NCBI GenBank assembly: GCA_002170395.1
Contig: NHEJ01000002.1
Coordinates: forward strand, 29,395 to 93,394
Direction: 5' to 3'
Length of the DNA: 64,000 nucleotides
Source: Betaproteobacteria bacterium TMED82
GTDB taxonomy: Bacteria; Pseudomonadota; Gammaproteobacteria; Burkholderiales; Burkholderiaceae_A
Made by a program: the position numbers and the translations under genes. The notes below the pieces were generated by a model. It was given only the letters and a program-made list of their open reading frames with translations, did not search any database and was not told where the DNA came from. Below, one piece after another: positions 52,508 through 62,925 of the stretch (position 1 is its first letter; each line of letters starts with the position of its first letter).

Positions 52508-52927
52508 CTATCTAAGGCTACTGTAGTACAAAGCAACGTCTTTCATATCCTTCTCTGACATGGAACCCGCCACTGCTTGCATACTTGGATGACTTCGCTC
52601 TCCAGCCTTGTAAGCCTTCAAAGCTGAGACTATGTACTGGCTACTTTGACCAGCAATCATTGGAACTCTGTAGGTTTTTGGAAATGCTGTTTTATAGTTA
52701 GGAATACCATGGCAACCAACACACATTGATACTTTTTTTCTTCCCGCCTCGAGGCTACCTTTACTTTCAGCAATACATAAACCAGGCAAACCAATAGCCC
52801 AAATTGAAACGAGAGTACCAACTTTCTTCAGGAAATAAAACTTAATAGAACTATTTAAGTACTTCACTATTTTCTCCGTTAGCATAAATGTACCCTTATT
52901 ATAAACTTTATCTTTTAGACAAGCCAT
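52508..52927 (-). CDS. Class I c-type cytochrome (c553-like), paralogue of adjacent gene
   Basis: VSMCVGCHGIPNYKTAFPKTYRVPMIAGQSSQYIVSALKAYKAGERSHPSMQAVAGSMSEKDM. Confidence 0.88.
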   Translation of the reverse strand: MACLKDKVYNKGTFMLTEKIVKYLNSSIKFYFLKKVGTLVSIWAIGLPGLCIAESKGSLEAGRKKVSMCVGCHGIPNYKTAFPKTYRVPMIAGQSSQYIVSALKAYKAGERSHPSMQAVAGSMSEKDMKDVALYYSSLR

Positions 52928-54902
52928 CTAGTAGAAACCCATTAAGCCTCTTCACAAATAATGTAGGGTTATCCGGTTGCCCTCCCTCCGATAATAATGC
53001 CTGATCGAACAGTAAAAGTACCAAATCACTAAAAACAGTTGATATCTCTTGCTCCACTTTTTTCCCGTCAGACCCGACAATTTTACTAGTTTCGTCATCA
53101 GCTCTAGCTACAAGAGCCTCCACCAATGGATGTTTGCTATTCAATTCGAGAATAGGTTTCCTTTCCGGGGCCTTTTGACCGGCGGACTTCAATAATCTTT
53201 CTAAATGCCCACTTACGTCATTCTCATCAGAAATAAGGCAGCACGCTGAGTCAGTTAATCTTTTTGAAATTTTAACATCCTTAACTTTGTCACCTAAAAC
53301 TACCTTAGCTTTGACTAAAAGTGGCTCTAGTTGTTTATCAGTTAACCGTTTTTTCTCAGCAGTTTCATTTTCGTCTTCAGAATCTACCTTATCAAGATCG
53401 ATACTTCCCTTAGTTATTGATTGAAAATGCTTTCCCTCAAACTCAGTAACAAAATTTAGCACCCACTCGTCAACTCTATCAACAAGCAACAAAACTTCAA
53501 TACCTTTTTGATTGAATATTTCCAAATGAGGGCTAGATAAAACGGAAGCTATAGTCTCCCCAGTGATTAGAAAGATTTTTTCTTGCCCAGATTTCATCCT
53601 TGCTACATAATCCTGTAAAGATGTGAGTTCATTATTCTTTCCAAAAGTACTCCTAAACCTCACAAGACTCAAAAGCCTATCTTTATTAGTAAAATCTTCT
53701 CCAAAACCCTCTTTCAAACATTGTCCAAACTCATTCCAAAATGAAAGATATTTTTCGGGATCATTTTTTGAAATCTCTGCCAACAAAGCTAATATTCTTT
53801 TAGCACAGCCCTCTCTTATGGCCTTTACATCTCGACTTTCCTGAAGAATTTCGCGAGAAACATTCAAAGGCAAGTCATTGGAATCAACAACCCCACCCAC
53901 AAATCTTAAGTAATTTGGCAAAAGTTGCTCAGCGTCGTCCATTATGAAGACTCTCTTGATATAAAGCTTTAATCCATGACGCTGTTGCCTATCGTAGAGA
54001 TCAAAAGGAGCTTTTCCTGGAATGAAAAGTAGCTGGGTATATTCTGTCCGACCTTCAACCTTGTTATGCGAATAAGCAAATGATTTCTCATTGCCGCCAG
54101 AAAAAGTTTTAAAAAAGTCTTCATATTGCTCTTCAGTGATTTGCTGTTTAGCTCTGGTCCAAATAGCAGATGCTTTATTGACTTGCTCAAGCTCATCTTG
54201 CTCTACATAAATAGATTTTTTTTCATCCCAAGTTCTTTTTTTCATCATTATTGGAATGGCAATATGGTCTGAATATTTTGCAATGATCTCTTGGAGTTTC
54301 CAGTGAGATAGCAAATCGTCATGAGCACTTTCCTCCCCATTTTTGGATGCCGCCGATTCCGAACGTAAAAAAAGTGTAATTTCTGTACCTCTTGATTTCT
54401 TGGTGAGCGATTCAATGCTGAACCCTCCAACCCCGTTAGATTCCCAACATACACCATCACTCGGTGGCAAACCAGCTCTCCGTGTTTTAACAATGACTTT
54501 TTCCGCAACGATAAAACAGGAATAAAACCCAACTCCAAACTGACCTATCAGAGCAGAATCTCTGGCCGCATCACCAGATAATTTACCAAAAAATTCTTTT
54601 GTACCCGACTTAGCGATCGTCCCAAGATTGGCAATAATCTCATCCTTGCTCATCCCAACACCATTATCAATAACTTTGATCGTCCTTGCTTTCTCATCAT
54701 ATTCGACTAAGATCTTCATAGTAGAATCCTTCTCAAATAATGAATCGTCGGCTAATGATTCAACTCTAAGTTTATCGCATGCATCAGAACTATTTGAAAT
54801 AAGCTCCCGTAAAAAAATGTCACGATTACTGTAAAGCGAATGAATCATGAGATTTAACAACTGACTGACTTCCGTTTGAAACTCCAAAGATTCTTTTGAC
54901 AT
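52908..54902 (-). CDS. htpG: Molecular chaperone HtpG
   Basis: [73 protein letters not shown]. Confidence 0.97.
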   Translation of the reverse strand: [664 protein letters not shown]

Positions 54903-54961
54903 TAACCCCCCCGATAAACAAAATTATACTAATTTAACAGGTTGAGTCATTAAGCTGAATT

Positions 54962-57304
54962 TCAAGCTGCTGATTTTTCCTCCATGTTTTCTGCTGTAAA
55001 GTCAGGACTTATTAACTTTCCTTTACGTCCTCTTTTCCCTATAAATCTCAACAATTTCTTTGTGCTTAGATCAAGTGTCTTTCTTATTCCGCTCTTTCGC
55101 AGACCCCGAACTGAAATTCCCTTTTCTCCAACAATACAGCTGGCTAATAATTTATCGTTATCTCTTAGTCCAACTAGCCGGACACCTCTTCCGCCTGACA
55201 ACAGGGTTTTTATCTCACCCCCGCCAATTATGTGTAAATAACCACCTTTACTCAAAAAACCCACTCCTTCATTACCCGAATGCATGGGTAAAGCAACGAG
55301 AGGTTGATCATCTTTTTCAAGTTTAATGACGAGTTTTCCCGACTTCTTTCTTGATAAGATACTGGACAATGTAGTTTTAAAGCCATAGCCTTTTTTTGTG
55401 ACCAATAATATTTTTAAATCTAAGCTTCCGGCAATAAAACAACTTAAACCCTCACCTCCTTGCATTTGAGTTAAGGACGAAAATGGCAAGCCATTTCCTT
55501 TGATACCAGGCAGTGTTGAAACTGGGACTGAGAATACTCTGCCTAATGTCGATATACCTAATAAATTGTCTAAAGTACTGCATTCAAAAGTGTTGAAAAG
55601 GTAATCGCTTGTCTTGAAACTGAACTTATTTTTATCATATCCGTGTCCATTGCGAACCCTAACCCACCCATTGGCAGATACAACCACAGTTGCTAGCTCC
55701 TTAATAACTCTACTACTGATAACAGCTTGCTCAGCCTCCTCAATCAATGTTCTCCTGCTATCACTGAATTTTTCAATATCAAGCCTAATTTCCTCAGCAA
55801 CTTGCTTTTCAAGTGACTTCTTACTTTTTAGGATTCCTTTTAGGTTACGCTGAGAAACCTCCAATTTTTTTAATTCTTCCGATATTTTTTTTAACTCTAG
55901 GCGAGCTAACTGTCGCAATCTGATTTCTAGAATATCCACGACCTGCTCCTCTGACAAATCGAAGCGTCCCATTAAATCGAAACTTGGGTCATCTGATCGC
56001 CTGATAATTTCTATTACCTCACTTATAGACTTAAGAATTTTCCGTCTTCCAAAAAGAATGTGAAGCCTTTGGTTCACTTTTTTTAGCCTAAATTCTGATC
56101 GTAATTTAACTGTGTTAACCCTATATTTAAGCCATTTATTTAAAATTTCCACAAGTGAAAAAACTTTGGGTCGATTATCTAAATCTATGGCTACAAGATT
56201 TAACTGTACCGAGCTTTGAAGAGATGTACGGGCTAAAATCATATTTAAAAACTCTGATTCATCTACCCGAGAAAATTTAGGTTCAAATACTAACCTTACT
56301 GAACTTTCCTTGCCTGATTCATCTCGCACAGAGCCCAAAAGACCCAGCACAGCATGCTTACTGTTTATTTGTTCCGGAAGTAATACTTTTCTATTGTTCT
56401 TTACTTTCGGGTTAGTAAGCTCTTCAATTTCTTCAAGAACCTTTTGTGCGGATACTCCATTTGGCAACTCAAAAAAAACAACCTGCCATTGTCCTCCAGC
56501 TAGTGACTCAATTTTCCAACGTCCCTGAGTTTTCAAAGATCCTTTCCCATCAACATAAACTCTGCGGATTTCTTCTCGTGAAGAAATAATTTTTCCTCCT
56601 CCCGAGAAATCAGGGCCTTGAATTATGTCTAGAATTTTTTTTTCAGGAGTGTTTTGTTCTTTCAAAATCTCGAGTAGAGCTGTACTAACCTCGGTAATAT
56701 TATGAGGTGGAATTTCTGTAGCCATTCCGACTGCAATTCCGGAGGACCCATTAAGCAAACATATAGGTAATCGAGCAGGTAACCTAGTGGGCTCAAACAT
56801 AGTTCCATCATAGTTTTGACTAAACTGAACAGTTCCCTCATCTATCTCACTTAAAAGTAATTCGGAATATTTTGATAGCCTCGCCTCAGTATATCTCATG
56901 GCTGCCGCACTATCTCCATCACGGGAACCAAAATTTCCTTGACCCTCGATTAACGGATATCTTAAAGAAAAATCCTGAGCTAGCCTCACCAATGCATCGT
57001 ATGCTGATTGATCACCGTGTGGATGAAATTTTCCCAACACATCTCCTACAACCCTGGCAGACTTAACTGGTTTTGCGTGAACTTGAAGGCTCATTTGGTA
57101 CATAGAAAATAAAATTCTCCTTTGAACAGGCTTTAGCCCATCTGCAACGTCAGGAATAGCTCTTCCCTTAACAACAGAAACTGCATAATCAAGATATGCT
57201 TTTTCGGCAAAATCTGCTATTCGAATATCCTGTATCTGAGCGCTTAAATCTTGAGCACTTAAGGATCTAGAAACTTCTAGTTTTTTCTCATTCATAGTTA
57301 TCAC
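54962..57304 (-). CDS. parC: DNA topoisomerase IV subunit A
   Basis: [96 protein letters not shown]. Confidence 0.96.
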   Translation of the reverse strand: MITMNEKKLEVSRSLSAQDLSAQIQDIRIADFAEKAYLDYAVSVVKGRAIPDVADGLKPVQRRILFSMYQMSLQVHAKPVKSARVVGDVLGKFHPHGDQSAYDALVRLAQDFSLRYPLIEGQGNFGSRDGDSAAAMRYTEARLSKYSELLLSEIDEGTVQFSQNYDGTMFEPTRLPARLPICLLNGSSGIAVGMATEIPPHNITEVSTALLEILKEQNTPEKKILDIIQGPDFSGGGKIISSREEIRRVYVDGKGSLKTQGRWKIESLAGGQWQVVFFELPNGVSAQKVLEEIEELTNPKVKNNRKVLLPEQINSKHAVLGLLGSVRDESGKESSVRLVFEPKFSRVDESEFLNMILARTSLQSSVQLNLVAIDLDNRPKVFSLVEILNKWLKYRVNTVKLRSEFRLKKVNQRLHILFGRRKILKSISEVIEIIRRSDDPSFDLMGRFDLSEEQVVDILEIRLRQLARLELKKISEELKKLEVSQRNLKGILKSKKSLEKQVAEEIRLDIEKFSDSRRTLIEEAEQAVISSRVIKELATVVVSANGWVRVRNGHGYDKNKFSFKTSDYLFNTFECSTLDNLLGISTLGRVFSVPVSTLPGIKGNGLPFSSLTQMQGGEGLSCFIAGSLDLKILLVTKKGYGFKTTLSSILSRKKSGKLVIKLEKDDQPLVALPMHSGNEGVGFLSKGGYLHIIGGGEIKTLLSGGRGVRLVGLRDNDKLLASCIVGEKGISVRGLRKSGIRKTLDLSTKKLLRFIGKRGRKGKLISPDFTAENMEEKSAA

Positions 57305-59256
57305 ACATCCAAATTTGCTTCGTTACCCTTAAGTTCTAGCCATTTTTTACGAGATTGAGATTCTGCACGGGACATTAGTAAATTAAATTTTTTAAACGTC
57401 GTGCTATTTTCGGTCGGTGAAATAGAAACTCTAATAATTCTCCTAGTCAAGGGGTTTAAGGTGGTCTCCCACAACTGATCAGAGTTCATCTCTCCGAGAC
57501 CTTTAAACCGAGAAACTGAAAAGTCAGTTTCAAAAATACCCTTTTTCTTTAATCGAAATATCTGTTGTTTCAGATCACTTTCATCAGCAACATATATTTT
57601 TTCTAATTGTTTTTCCTTTCTCTTTTTCATGTCAATTCTAAAAAGAGGTGGAGTACAAATATATATAAAACCGTTGGTTACTAAACCAGGAAAGTGCTTG
57701 AGAAAAAGCGTTAACAATAAAACCTGAATATGCGACCCGTCGACATCTGCGTCAGCAAGTATGCAAATTTTGCCATAACGCAGTTTCTCTATTTGGATTT
57801 CCTCTGGTTTGATATGTGGATCAATACCAATAGCTAAGGAAATATTTTGCACTTCGACATTTGTTGATAACTTTAATCTATCGGCTTCCCAGGAATTCAA
57901 AATTTTACCTCGAAGAGGTAAGATGGCTTGAAAACCTTTATCTCTGCCCATTTTTGCTGACCCGCCAGCTGAATCTCCCTCGACTAAAAAAAGCTCATTT
58001 TCAGTTGGATTATTAGATTCACAGTCTGTCAGTTTTCCAGGTAATACTGCTACAGAAGAAAATCTCTTCTTTTCCAAACCTTGAGATAGCTTTTGTCTCT
58101 CCTGGGCACTCAAGATAACTTGCCTGGCTATTTTTTTTCCCTCCTCAACATTATTATGTAACCATAATTCAAAAGTTTCTTTAATAATTGAACTAATCAA
58201 TTTATATGCATTCCGGTTAGTGAGTTTTTCCTTAGTTTGACCTTGAAATTGAGGGTCAAGAATTTTAGTCGAAAGAACAAAGTTTGCTTTTTGCGCAATG
58301 TCCTCTGCTATGAGTCTTACACCCTTAACCATTAAATTTTGTTTTTCCATAAATCCTTTTATTGCTGCATAAATCCCCTCCTTAAAACCAGATTCATGAG
58401 TCCCCCCTGCAGGAGTTGGAATTAAATTAACAAATGAATCTTTGATGACCGCTCTAGATGAGGAGAAAGCTAATATCCAGTGAGCTCCTTCTCCAAGATT
58501 GTAAGATGTATTCGACTTTTCGATATAGCTAGATTCCTCCCATGAAGAATTTATCAACTCTAAACTCTTTAAACCCTCGCTGAAATAATCTCGAAACCCA
58601 TTTTTATAGCACCAAGACTGTTCCTCATTTTTCACTTCATCAAGAAAAGTTACGGTCACTCCAGGCAATAAAACTGCTTTACAGATTAAGCTTTGAATAA
58701 GGTTTTTCAAAGGTATCTTTCCGTCATCAAAAAAAGTACTATTAGGCCAAATTCTAATAAAAGTGCCAGTCTTCTTGGTTTTACAGCCTTTTGTCAAGGG
58801 CTCATTGACTTCTCCTTGCTTGAAAAGCATTTCCCATTCAAACTTCTGTCTCCGCACCCTGACTAATAATTTTTCTGAGAGTGCGTTAGTTACAGACACA
58901 CCGACACCGTGAAGCCCCCCCGAAAAATTGTAAATTTGCTCATGCCCTTTGTTAAACTTTCCTCCTGAGTGAAGCCGCGTAAAGACAATTTCTACTGCGG
59001 AAATATTCTCCCCCGGGGGAACTCCAACAGGTATTCCTCGTCCATTATCCTCAACACTGTAACTGTCATCTGGATGCCTAATAACAACAAGTTTATCCGC
59101 AAAGCCTGAAAGAGCCTCATCTGCACTGTTATCCAGTACTTCCTGCAGTATGTGGAAAGGGTTTTCCGTTCTTGTGTACATGCCAGGCCGTTGTTTAACG
59201 GGCTCCAGACCTTTCAAAATACTTATTGAAGATTCATCATAATTTTTTTTTTTCAA
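57301..59256 (-). CDS. parE: DNA topoisomerase IV subunit B
   Basis: [76 protein letters not shown]. Confidence 0.96.
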   Translation of the reverse strand: MKKKNYDESSISILKGLEPVKQRPGMYTRTENPFHILQEVLDNSADEALSGFADKLVVIRHPDDSYSVEDNGRGIPVGVPPGENISAVEIVFTRLHSGGKFNKGHEQIYNFSGGLHGVGVSVTNALSEKLLVRVRRQKFEWEMLFKQGEVNEPLTKGCKTKKTGTFIRIWPNSTFFDDGKIPLKNLIQSLICKAVLLPGVTVTFLDEVKNEEQSWCYKNGFRDYFSEGLKSLELINSSWEESSYIEKSNTSYNLGEGAHWILAFSSSRAVIKDSFVNLIPTPAGGTHESGFKEGIYAAIKGFMEKQNLMVKGVRLIAEDIAQKANFVLSTKILDPQFQGQTKEKLTNRNAYKLISSIIKETFELWLHNNVEEGKKIARQVILSAQERQKLSQGLEKKRFSSVAVLPGKLTDCESNNPTENELFLVEGDSAGGSAKMGRDKGFQAILPLRGKILNSWEADRLKLSTNVEVQNISLAIGIDPHIKPEEIQIEKLRYGKICILADADVDGSHIQVLLLTLFLKHFPGLVTNGFIYICTPPLFRIDMKKRKEKQLEKIYVADESDLKQQIFRLKKKGIFETDFSVSRFKGLGEMNSDQLWETTLNPLTRRIIRVSISPTENSTTFKKFNLLMSRAESQSRKKWLELKGNEANLDV

Positions 59257-59331
59257 TACAACCTCGTTATTCCAAATTAATCACAATCAGTATTTGTTAA
59301 AAACAACCCTCACTTATATGTATTCAAAGGC

Positions 59332-59835
59332 TCATTCTAAAAGTATTTTTGAAATTAGTATTCCATCTGAGTCAGCCAGGCAGTAATCTCCCTGATTAAT
59401 GATAATATTGCCTATATTAATTTGAGTGCCAGGCTTACCGGAATTCAATTTTTTACTTTTTCTTGGGCTTGTCGACAAAGCCCAAATTCCAATTTCACAC
59501 TGGATCAATTCTGCCGCATCACGTACGCTCCCATAAACTATAATACCTGACCAGCCGTTCTCAACGGCAAGACACGCTAAGTTTCCGCCCAAAAGAGCAC
59601 AACGGTCACTACCGGCACCGTCAATTATCAAAATTTGACCCAAGCCTTCGCCCTCAAGAATCTTACGAACGAAGGTATTATCTTCAATTGCTTTCACTGT
59701 GATAACCTTTCCAGCCATATCCTTTTTCTTGCCAAAGCACTGAAATATTGAGGGCATTATCTGTAACATGCCGTTTGAAATGGCTATTTCATTTTCATCA
59801 CATATATCTGCTGTAGGTCTCATAAACGAGTTCAA
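59332..59835 (-). CDS. rraA: RraA-family protein (HMG aldolase / RNase E inhibitor-like)
   Basis: ADICDENE, GQILIIDGAGSDRCALLGGNLACLAVENGWSGIIVYGSVRDAAEL. Confidence 0.9.
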   Translation of the reverse strand: MNSFMRPTADICDENEIAISNGMLQIMPSIFQCFGKKKDMAGKVITVKAIEDNTFVRKILEGEGLGQILIIDGAGSDRCALLGGNLACLAVENGWSGIIVYGSVRDAAELIQCEIGIWALSTSPRKSKKLNSGKPGTQINIGNIIINQGDYCLADSDGILISKILLE

Positions 59836-59875
59836 GTTCCTTAAATATAATTATTACAGGGTACAATATAAGCGT

Positions 59876-60409
59876 ATGAATTTAAATCTTTGGGGCCGTC
59901 TCCTTTTCATAATATCCGCTAAGTATTGGAAATCACCAATAAAGATAACTGACTCCTGTGAAACTAACTTCACAGTGTTACCGGGTGATTTAGACCTCAA
60001 TATACACATGAATAATGCTAGATATTTTGCTTGGATGGATTTAGGTAGACTTGATCTAATGCAACGCTCTGGCCTTCTAAAAAAATTGAGAAAAAGAAAA
60101 TGGTTTCCCGTTGTAGCAGACGAAATGATTAGTTTTGGAAAATCGTTAGATCTCTTTCAAAAAGTAACACTTACGACGAAAATCCATGGTTGGGACGATA
60201 AATATTTTTACTTAGAACAAAAATTTAGGATAAATCATAAAACGTATGCTGGTGCATTAGTAAAATCTAGAATATTGAGTAAAGATAAAGCTCTTTTTAC
60301 GAAAGAAATTTTTGAAGCAATGGAACTGAACTTAGAATCACCGTCAATGGAGGAATGGTTAAAATTATGGAAGCAAGCGAGAATCGATTTGCTAGATCGA
60401 CGAACGTAA
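59876..60409 (+). CDS. Thioesterase-superfamily (hotdog) protein
   Basis: PGDLDLNIHMNNARYFAWMDLGRLDLMQRSGL is typical of 4HBT-like thioesterases. ATG at 59876 preferred over ORF start 59768. Confidence 0.85.
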   Translation: MNLNLWGRLLFIISAKYWKSPIKITDSCETNFTVLPGDLDLNIHMNNARYFAWMDLGRLDLMQRSGLLKKLRKRKWFPVVADEMISFGKSLDLFQKVTLTTKIHGWDDKYFYLEQKFRINHKTYAGALVKSRILSKDKALFTKEIFEAMELNLESPSMEEWLKLWKQARIDLLDRRT

Positions 60410-62125
60410 TTCCCTTTTTAAAATTTTTCCTACGTTGCTTTTTGGAAGATTTGAAACAAAAACTATAACCTTAGGACATTTATAAGCAGCCAAATTTTTC
60501 TTACATAATGTAAAAATCTCCTGTCTTGTTAGTTTATCGGAACCTGAGACAACAAACAGTTTCACTATTTCTCCAGATTGCTCATTTGGAATACCTACGA
60601 CGGCACACTCTTTAACATTTGGGTGGCGACATACTACTTCTTCCACTTCATTGGGATAAACATTAAAACCGCTGACAATTATTAAGTCTTTGATCCTATC
60701 AACAATTTTTACAAAACCATTTTCATTTATAAAGCCCAAGTCCCCTGACTTAAAAAATCCCGATTTCGTAAATGCATTTTTAGTTTCAACGCTATTCTTC
60801 CAATAGCCAGTCATCACTTGTGGTCCTTTTATCACTATTTGGCCTATCTGATTATAATTTTGAACAGTTTCATTGTCATCAATTATAGCAACTTGAGTCG
60901 ATGAAATTGGTAGCCCAACATTATCTTGAAAACTTTTTGCATTTACTGGTACCACTGCGACAGCTGGAGAGGTCTCTGATAATCCGTACCCTTCAATAAT
61001 TGGACACCCTGTTTGTTTTTGCCACTGTTCGGCTAATGAGCGATTAAGTGGCATTGCACCACTTAAAGTAATTTTGAGGTTTGAAAAACTGATTTTATCG
61101 AAGTCAGGCTGATTTATTAGGGCCTGGAAAAGAGTATTTACTCCAGGAAAAATATCAAATTTCTCTCTCGATAAAAGTTTTACAAAACCAGCAAAGTCTC
61201 TAGGGTTAGGTACTAATAAGTTCGTCATGTTGACCCGCATACCTAAAAACATACAGCCGGTTAAGGCAAAAATATGATATAGCGGTAACGCGCACACAAT
61301 AACTCCCCTACCATCTTTTTCCTGTTCAGACGAATTTTCTTTTTTAAATAATGAATCGTTTTCCGCATAAAAAGCAGGCATTAGCCATGCCTCTACTTGC
61401 AAACAGTTAGCAATGATATTTTTGTGAGTTAAGATAGCTCCCTTAGCAACTCCAGTAGTTCCACCTGTATACTGCAAAAACGCGATGTCACAACTTTTTA
61501 ATTGGGGTGTTTCGTACACTGAATATTGATTACTCAAGAGAACTTTTTTCAAAGATTGAAGGGAAATATTTGGGGACGAGAACTTTTTGTACGATTGAAC
61601 TCTTTTCAAAAACTTTAATGCTAAATTGATGCCAAATCCTTTCACCCCTAGCAAATCGCCCACCCGAGTAACAACAATATTTTTGACGTTCACTTCCTTC
61701 AACACTACCGCTAAAGTCGGTAGAAAGTTTTCCAAGATAACAATTGCTGTAGCTCCTGAATCAACTAGCTGATGTTTCAATTCCCTACTTGAATAGAGTG
61801 GATTGATGTTTACGACTACTAATCCAGCCCTGAGGATCGCTATAATTGAGATGGGATTTTGCATAACATTTGGCAACATAACACCGACTCTGTCACCCTT
61901 TTTTAGGCCAATTTTTTTAAAATGGACCGCTATTCTTTTTGAATAGTCGTCCACTTGCTTAAATGTGAGACTTATCCCTAAACATTTAAAAGCTGAACAT
62001 GAACCGTGACTTTGGAATGATTCATCTATTAACGCCAATAAGTTGGGATAAAAATCAGGATTAATAGTTTTGGGAACCAACGAGGGATAATTCTTTAACC
62101 AGGGAAAGTCTGTGTTATTTACCAT
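60392..62125 (-). CDS. fadD: Long-chain-fatty-acid--CoA ligase
   Basis: LQYTGGTTGVAKGAILTHKNI, GYGLSETSPAVAV, SGDLGFINENGFVKIVDRIKDLIIVSGFNVYPNEVE. ATG at 62125 preferred over the TTG ORF start at 62146. Confidence 0.94.
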   Translation of the reverse strand: MVNNTDFPWLKNYPSLVPKTINPDFYPNLLALIDESFQSHGSCSAFKCLGISLTFKQVDDYSKRIAVHFKKIGLKKGDRVGVMLPNVMQNPISIIAILRAGLVVVNINPLYSSRELKHQLVDSGATAIVILENFLPTLAVVLKEVNVKNIVVTRVGDLLGVKGFGINLALKFLKRVQSYKKFSSPNISLQSLKKVLLSNQYSVYETPQLKSCDIAFLQYTGGTTGVAKGAILTHKNIIANCLQVEAWLMPAFYAENDSLFKKENSSEQEKDGRGVIVCALPLYHIFALTGCMFLGMRVNMTNLLVPNPRDFAGFVKLLSREKFDIFPGVNTLFQALINQPDFDKISFSNLKITLSGAMPLNRSLAEQWQKQTGCPIIEGYGLSETSPAVAVVPVNAKSFQDNVGLPISSTQVAIIDDNETVQNYNQIGQIVIKGPQVMTGYWKNSVETKNAFTKSGFFKSGDLGFINENGFVKIVDRIKDLIIVSGFNVYPNEVEEVVCRHPNVKECAVVGIPNEQSGEIVKLFVVSGSDKLTRQEIFTLCKKNLAAYKCPKVIVFVSNLPKSNVGKILKRELRSSI

Positions 62126-62226
62126 AATTCCAATATACTTACCCAAAAAAAAATAACAACTAAGAATAGTCCTAATAAAAAAAAAAAATGTAATATACTA
62201 AGTGAATTCAAACAGTTGTTTTAACT

Positions 62227-62916
62227 ATGATTTCTGCTCAAAATTATGAACTTAAAACTACCCAGAAAATTCTGAAGGTCGCCGAATCACTTTTTGCTTC
62301 CGAGGGTTTTGACGCGGTTTCTATCAGACAAATTACGAAAAGGGCAGGTGTTAATTTGGCCGCAGTACACTACCACTTTGGATCTAAGAAGAAGTTAATG
62401 GAACAAATTCTCAAGCGAAAGCTTACAATATTGAATGAATCACGAAATTCAGCCCTGTCAAACTTAGAGGAAAAAGCTGACGGTCGACCCTTGAGGCCAT
62501 CAGATATTGTAGAAGCATTCTTTGGAGTACTATTTAGTTTGTATGAAGATTCCAAAAATGGAGGTGCGGATTTTCTAAAATTACTAAGCAGGACTTCGAC
62601 CGATCCAAATAATGTTATTTGGTCAAATGTCGATTCTCAAAGTAATGCCGTAAATGAGAGGTTTAGAGATGCTTTATTTAAATCATTACCCGATGTACCA
62701 AAAAATGAGATTGTGTGGCGATTTCACTTTATGATTGGGGCTACAGTACACGCAATCGCTGGAACTGGATTAAGCCAGATTTTCAAAAGCCCAGCTCTGC
62801 CTGAAGAAAACACAGAAGATTGTCCAAAAATAGCAAAGAAACGACTTCTTTCTTTTTTAGTAGGAGGTCTGAGATCCCCTTCACCCCGAGCAATTCCTAA
62901 TGTTACTAACCACTGA
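62227..62916 (+). CDS. TetR-family transcriptional regulator
   Basis: ILKVAESLFASEGFDAVSIRQITKRAGVNLAAVHYHFGSKKKLMEQIL HTH. Confidence 0.92.
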   Translation: MISAQNYELKTTQKILKVAESLFASEGFDAVSIRQITKRAGVNLAAVHYHFGSKKKLMEQILKRKLTILNESRNSALSNLEEKADGRPLRPSDIVEAFFGVLFSLYEDSKNGGADFLKLLSRTSTDPNNVIWSNVDSQSNAVNERFRDALFKSLPDVPKNEIVWRFHFMIGATVHAIAGTGLSQIFKSPALPEENTEDCPKIAKKRLLSFLVGGLRSPSPRAIPNVTNH

Positions 62917-62925
62917 GTCAGCTAT

